A stretch of 7,669 nucleotides of DNA, taken from Nitrososphaerota archaeon. GTDB lineage: Archaea; Thermoproteota; Nitrososphaeria; Nitrososphaerales; JAHFOH01. The notes under the pieces are model-generated. The model did no database searches. It was not told where the DNA came from and saw only the letters and a list, made by a program, of their open reading frames with translations. The translations under genes and the position numbers were made by a program. The stretch lies in the NCBI GenBank assembly GCA_023266955.1, contig JAHFOH010000057.1, positions 1-7,669 of the forward strand, given 5' to 3'. Positions 5,201 through 7,669 of this stretch are shown piece by piece (position 1 is the stretch's first letter; the number at the start of each line of letters is the position of its first letter).

Positions 5201-6070
5201 TTAGGCGGTGCCGGTGACGAAGCCTAGTACTAGAATGGTGCCCGTTAAGAAAACCAAGAGGCCAGCAACATGATAGGTTCGGAGCTCGTGAGTAGAAGGG
5301 AATCTTAGCCGGAGAGCAGCCCATGCTTGCAGTGAGACGACTCCGATCACCAAAAGCCATAACACGCTCGCCTGCAGAATGAACGAATATAATGCTACCA
5401 CTATAGCCCCAAAAAACGCCGTCGCGGCAGCGACCGCCGCCTTCGACCTTCCAAGGGCGAGAGGAAGAGTTACGTCACCTATCGTTTTATCACCCTCCAT
5501 CGTAACAAAGTCCTCGAGAATCAGAGTCGCCACTGCTTGAAGGAAGAGGATCAGCGCAAGGGGCAATGCGAGAAGCCTCGGCCCCCCGCCCAAGACAACT
5601 GCTGAGGCAAATGGAAAAGATACTGCGTGGGAACCTGCGATGAGATTGGACACTAACGGATACCTCTTCAGCCTTGGCGGTGAGTTCGAATATGTGATCC
5701 TCAGAAACATATCGAAGGAAATTATGAATAAGAGGACTAACGAAAAGTGAACGACGAGGATGAAGGCCAGAACGAAAGTTGCAGCTCCGAAAAGAGATAT
5801 TGAAAGAATCTTCGCATGATTTCGAGACACCCCCATCGGTAGTGGTCTTTTTGGCCAACTCACCTTGTCCGCCACAATATCTGTCCATGCGTTTATTGAG
5901 TTCTGGGCGCCCGAGAGTAGGGCAAACAACAGTGTCAACAAAATTCCGATTTCGACCGATATTCCTCCGATCAAAAAGGCAAAAGCTGCCGCCGCGAGAG
6001 TTGTCCCTACTATGAGGTTTGGTGGATTGGTCACCAATCCAATGACAGGCGGCAGCACTAGCTTGGCCAT
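5201..6070 (-). CDS. UbiA-family prenyltransferase
   Basis: A 289-residue membrane enzyme with about eight or nine hydrophobic helices that transfers a prenyl chain from its diphosphate to an acceptor. The first metal-binding motif is intact: NAWTDIVADK (60-69; Asn60, Asp64, Asp68), followed by WPKRPLPMG (72-80), the usual R-P-L-P loop. The second is LEDFVTMEGDKTIGDVTLP (185-203) with Asp187, Glu192 and Asp194, but Thr190 replaces the Asp usual in the KDIED form of this motif. Archaeal members include the geranylgeranylglyceryl-phosphate geranylgeranyltransferase of ether-lipid synthesis, the most natural guess here given the reductase nearby; a quinone or haem-pathway role cannot be excluded. 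ATG start with a TATA-like box 31 bases upstream. It stands between the V4R protein and the KaiC-like ATPase, both on the same strand. Confidence 0.85.
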   Translation of the reverse strand: MAKLVLPPVIGLVTNPPNLIVGTTLAAAAFAFLIGGISVEIGILLTLLFALLSGAQNSINAWTDIVADKVSWPKRPLPMGVSRNHAKILSISLFGAATFVLAFILVVHFSLVLLFIISFDMFLRITYSNSPPRLKRYPLVSNLIAGSHAVSFPFASAVVLGGGPRLLALPLALILFLQAVATLILEDFVTMEGDKTIGDVTLPLALGRSKAAVAAATAFFGAIVVALYSFILQASVLWLLVIGVVSLQAWAALRLRFPSTHELRTYHVAGLLVFLTGTILVLGFVTGTA

Positions 6071-6096
6071 CGGAAACTGCCCGAGCTAGGTTTACC

Positions 6097-6103
6097 TAAT
6101 AAA
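6097..6103 (-). promoter_or_regulatory. TATA-like box for the prenyltransferase gene
   Basis: The minus strand reads TTTATTA, centred about 31 bases before the ATG at 6070, within the 55-base gap after the V4R gene. It suggests the prenyltransferase has its own start site in addition to any read-through. Confidence 0.45.
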
Positions 6104-6125
6104 CTTCGACCGGATTGCGTTATGC

Positions 6126-7619
6126 TTAGCCTAGTCTTAGCCTAAACGCGCATTCATCGTCGTTAAGCGCCTTGCATCGAACTTCCTCGCACACTCCTCG
6201 AGTCTTAAAGACTATTCCCACGATCCCTTCAACGGTTCCCTCTATTAACGTGCATACAGGTTTCCCTGCCTTGATTCTTTCACAAATAAAACAGTTCTCT
6301 ATTGAAAACGTGTATTCCTTTTTAGAGGCTTGCGTAATTTTCGTACCCAAACCAAATGCTCTAAAGAGAGTGAGCTCTATGACCGTGGCAACATATTTTG
6401 CATCCAGTCTAGCGGTTACATCCTCCCCGAGTCGTTGTAGTTGCATGAAGCCTGCCTCTCTAGCAGCCGCTTCGCTGACCCTTTTCTCTAGCTCATTCAT
6501 CTGCCTTATTGACTGAGTTAACTTCGGTTCATTTTCCCCTAGGAGCTGGGATAATATGAGTACGGACGCCTTCTTGCTCGCAGTGTACATATCAACCGGC
6601 ATCTTTCTTATTTCGCCTATTCTCAGGCGTACTAAGAGCCTCCGAAAAATCCGCGGAAGGGTGAGCATCAACCTTGATCTGACGCTAATCGGTTTTCCGA
6701 GGTTCAATCTAGTGACATCAAGAACTGGCTCCTCTACTCTTTCAAGCGTGACTAATCCGTCGATGTGCCACTTTGCTATCTTCTTCAAAATTTCGTCGAA
6801 CCTCTCGGGGAAGGTGACACTCAAGGTCATGAGGTCCACGTTCTCTATCTGTGAGTATAGGGCATAATCCGCGATCGGCAAGTCGGTATGGGTTTTGTAG
6901 CCTCGCCGAACCACTAGGCGTTCTATCTCACGCCTATAGCCCTCAACTCTGGATGCGATTTCTTCCGGAGAGACCCTGGGTAGCTTGTCTGTGAATTCAC
7001 CCTCCCATTTGACGAGGAGCCTATCCTCCTCTATTCTATAGGGGAATGGTTTCAGGTGCCACTCTGGCTTGCAGATTCTTATCGGTGAGAAGGTCAGAGT
7101 GAATCCTGTCGCCGTCGGCTCCGTCCTGATTTCGACTGCACCATCAACAATCGCTAACATTTTCTTCTCAACCTCTGCAAAGGCTCCTATGGGAAGCAGG
7201 TAAAACTCGACGGTGTTGCTTTCTACGACGTTTCTCTGCCACGCCTCGACGAATTTCAGGACATCTTCAGGGGCGTTTCTAATTAGCAGGTCAGGAATGT
7301 ATGAATGAATGATCGGCTCTCCAATGAACTTTTGCCTCGCATTGTTGACACTTATACTGACGTCACTAAGAGCCAACTCAGGTAGGTCAACGATGCGTTC
7401 ATGTGCTATACTCGGGTTTCTTGACGTTATTTCAATTGGAAATCTACCGTTGCCGTAGTGGTCGAATATTGTATAGAGAAAGTTCTTCGCTTCTGAGAAG
7501 GTCTGGTCAAGCATAAGGATGGTTGACCCATGGCTTATGCTGACTACCTCGTCGATGACTTCATGACCTGTATGGAACCTTTTGCCGAATACTGCGCGCT
7601 CGCTTGCTCTCTCCGTCAA
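6126..7619 (-). CDS. V4R-domain protein with degenerate KaiC-like N-terminal domain
   Basis: A 497-residue soluble protein in three parts. Residues 15-210 follow the layout of a KaiC/RadA-like domain: GHEVIDEVV, then HGSTILMLD (30-38), PDLLIRNAPEDVLKFVEAWQ (109-128) as the Walker-B-type region, and a long C-terminal sheet. There is no P-loop lysine (LDQTFSEAKN, 37-46), so it is probably a pseudo-ATPase. Residues 215-360 are charged and helical, possibly a linker or partner-binding region. Residues 362-390 look like a coiled coil. Residues 395-497 are a V4R domain with the conserved cysteines (Cys443, 446, 456, 477, 482, 490) and ENCFICERIKAGKPVC; this domain binds zinc and is thought to bind small hydrophobic ligands. 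The start is TTG, with an in-frame stop at 7650-7652 and a TATA-like box 35 bases away. First of the same-strand run. Confidence 0.75.
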   Translation of the reverse strand: MTERASERAVFGKRFHTGHEVIDEVVSISHGSTILMLDQTFSEAKNFLYTIFDHYGNGRFPIEITSRNPSIAHERIVDLPELALSDVSISVNNARQKFIGEPIIHSYIPDLLIRNAPEDVLKFVEAWQRNVVESNTVEFYLLPIGAFAEVEKKMLAIVDGAVEIRTEPTATGFTLTFSPIRICKPEWHLKPFPYRIEEDRLLVKWEGEFTDKLPRVSPEEIASRVEGYRREIERLVVRRGYKTHTDLPIADYALYSQIENVDLMTLSVTFPERFDEILKKIAKWHIDGLVTLERVEEPVLDVTRLNLGKPISVRSRLMLTLPRIFRRLLVRLRIGEIRKMPVDMYTASKKASVLILSQLLGENEPKLTQSIRQMNELEKRVSEAAAREAGFMQLQRLGEDVTARLDAKYVATVIELTLFRAFGLGTKITQASKKEYTFSIENCFICERIKAGKPVCTLIEGTVEGIVGIVFKTRGVCEEVRCKALNDDECAFRLRLG

Positions 7620-7650
7620 GAATCGGGACGTTAGCAGCGGTTCCCGGTAC

Positions 7651-7658
7651 TACTAAAG
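7651..7658 (-). promoter_or_regulatory. TATA-like box for the V4R gene
   Basis: The minus strand reads CTTTAGTA, centred about 35 bases before the TTG at 7619. It is close to the right edge, so upstream context is lost. Confidence 0.3.
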
Positions 7659-7669
7659 ACTTGCTATTG

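Noticed and set aside
1..7669. tRNA, rRNA, CRISPR or insertion-sequence signatures
   Set aside because: No T-loop consensus, regularly spaced repeats, transposase motifs or terminal inverted repeats were seen on either strand.

Overview
The window reads as archaeal, most likely from the Thermoproteota (Nitrososphaeria or Bathyarchaeia-like). Supporting signs are a geranylgeranyl reductase, a UbiA-type prenyltransferase, a KaiC/RadA-like ATPase, a V4R-domain protein, a PadR regulator, and a small winged-helix regulator of a type common in these archaea. TATA-like boxes also sit about 29-35 bases ahead of most start codons. TTG starts are frequent. There is no rRNA, tRNA, CRISPR array or transposase.

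Layout. Bases 1-227 hold no convincing gene, only a hairpin with long T-runs. Bases 228-971 (minus) encode a polytopic membrane protein resembling an ECF-transporter S component. Bases 1099-2271 (minus) encode a geranylgeranyl-reductase-family flavoprotein. Bases 2272-3106 are gene-poor: a weak minus-strand ORF (2409-2774) with a low-complexity, repeat-bearing tail, and a stretch (2807-3084, plus) that looks like a small Pcc1-like protein broken across reading frames. At 3107-4333 two regulators diverge, a 101-residue winged-helix protein (minus) and a PadR protein fused to a nuclease-like domain (plus), and their promoters share a motif. From 7619 down to 4399 three minus-strand genes follow one another: a 497-residue KaiC-like/V4R protein, a UbiA prenyltransferase, and an intact KaiC-like ATPase.

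How the genes may work together. The reductase and the prenyltransferase both belong to enzyme families that act on isoprenoid chains, including archaeal ether lipids. V4R domains are thought to bind small hydrophobic ligands. One reading is an isoprenoid or membrane-lipid neighbourhood in which a V4R sensor with a degenerate KaiC-like domain and an intact KaiC-like ATPase flank the prenyltransferase, with two regulators nearby. That link is inference from gene order. No clear new defence or mobile system is visible. The observations most worth checking are the sensor/ATPase pair, the broken Pcc1-like gene, the PadR-nuclease fusion with its shared operator motif, and the unusual start codons.
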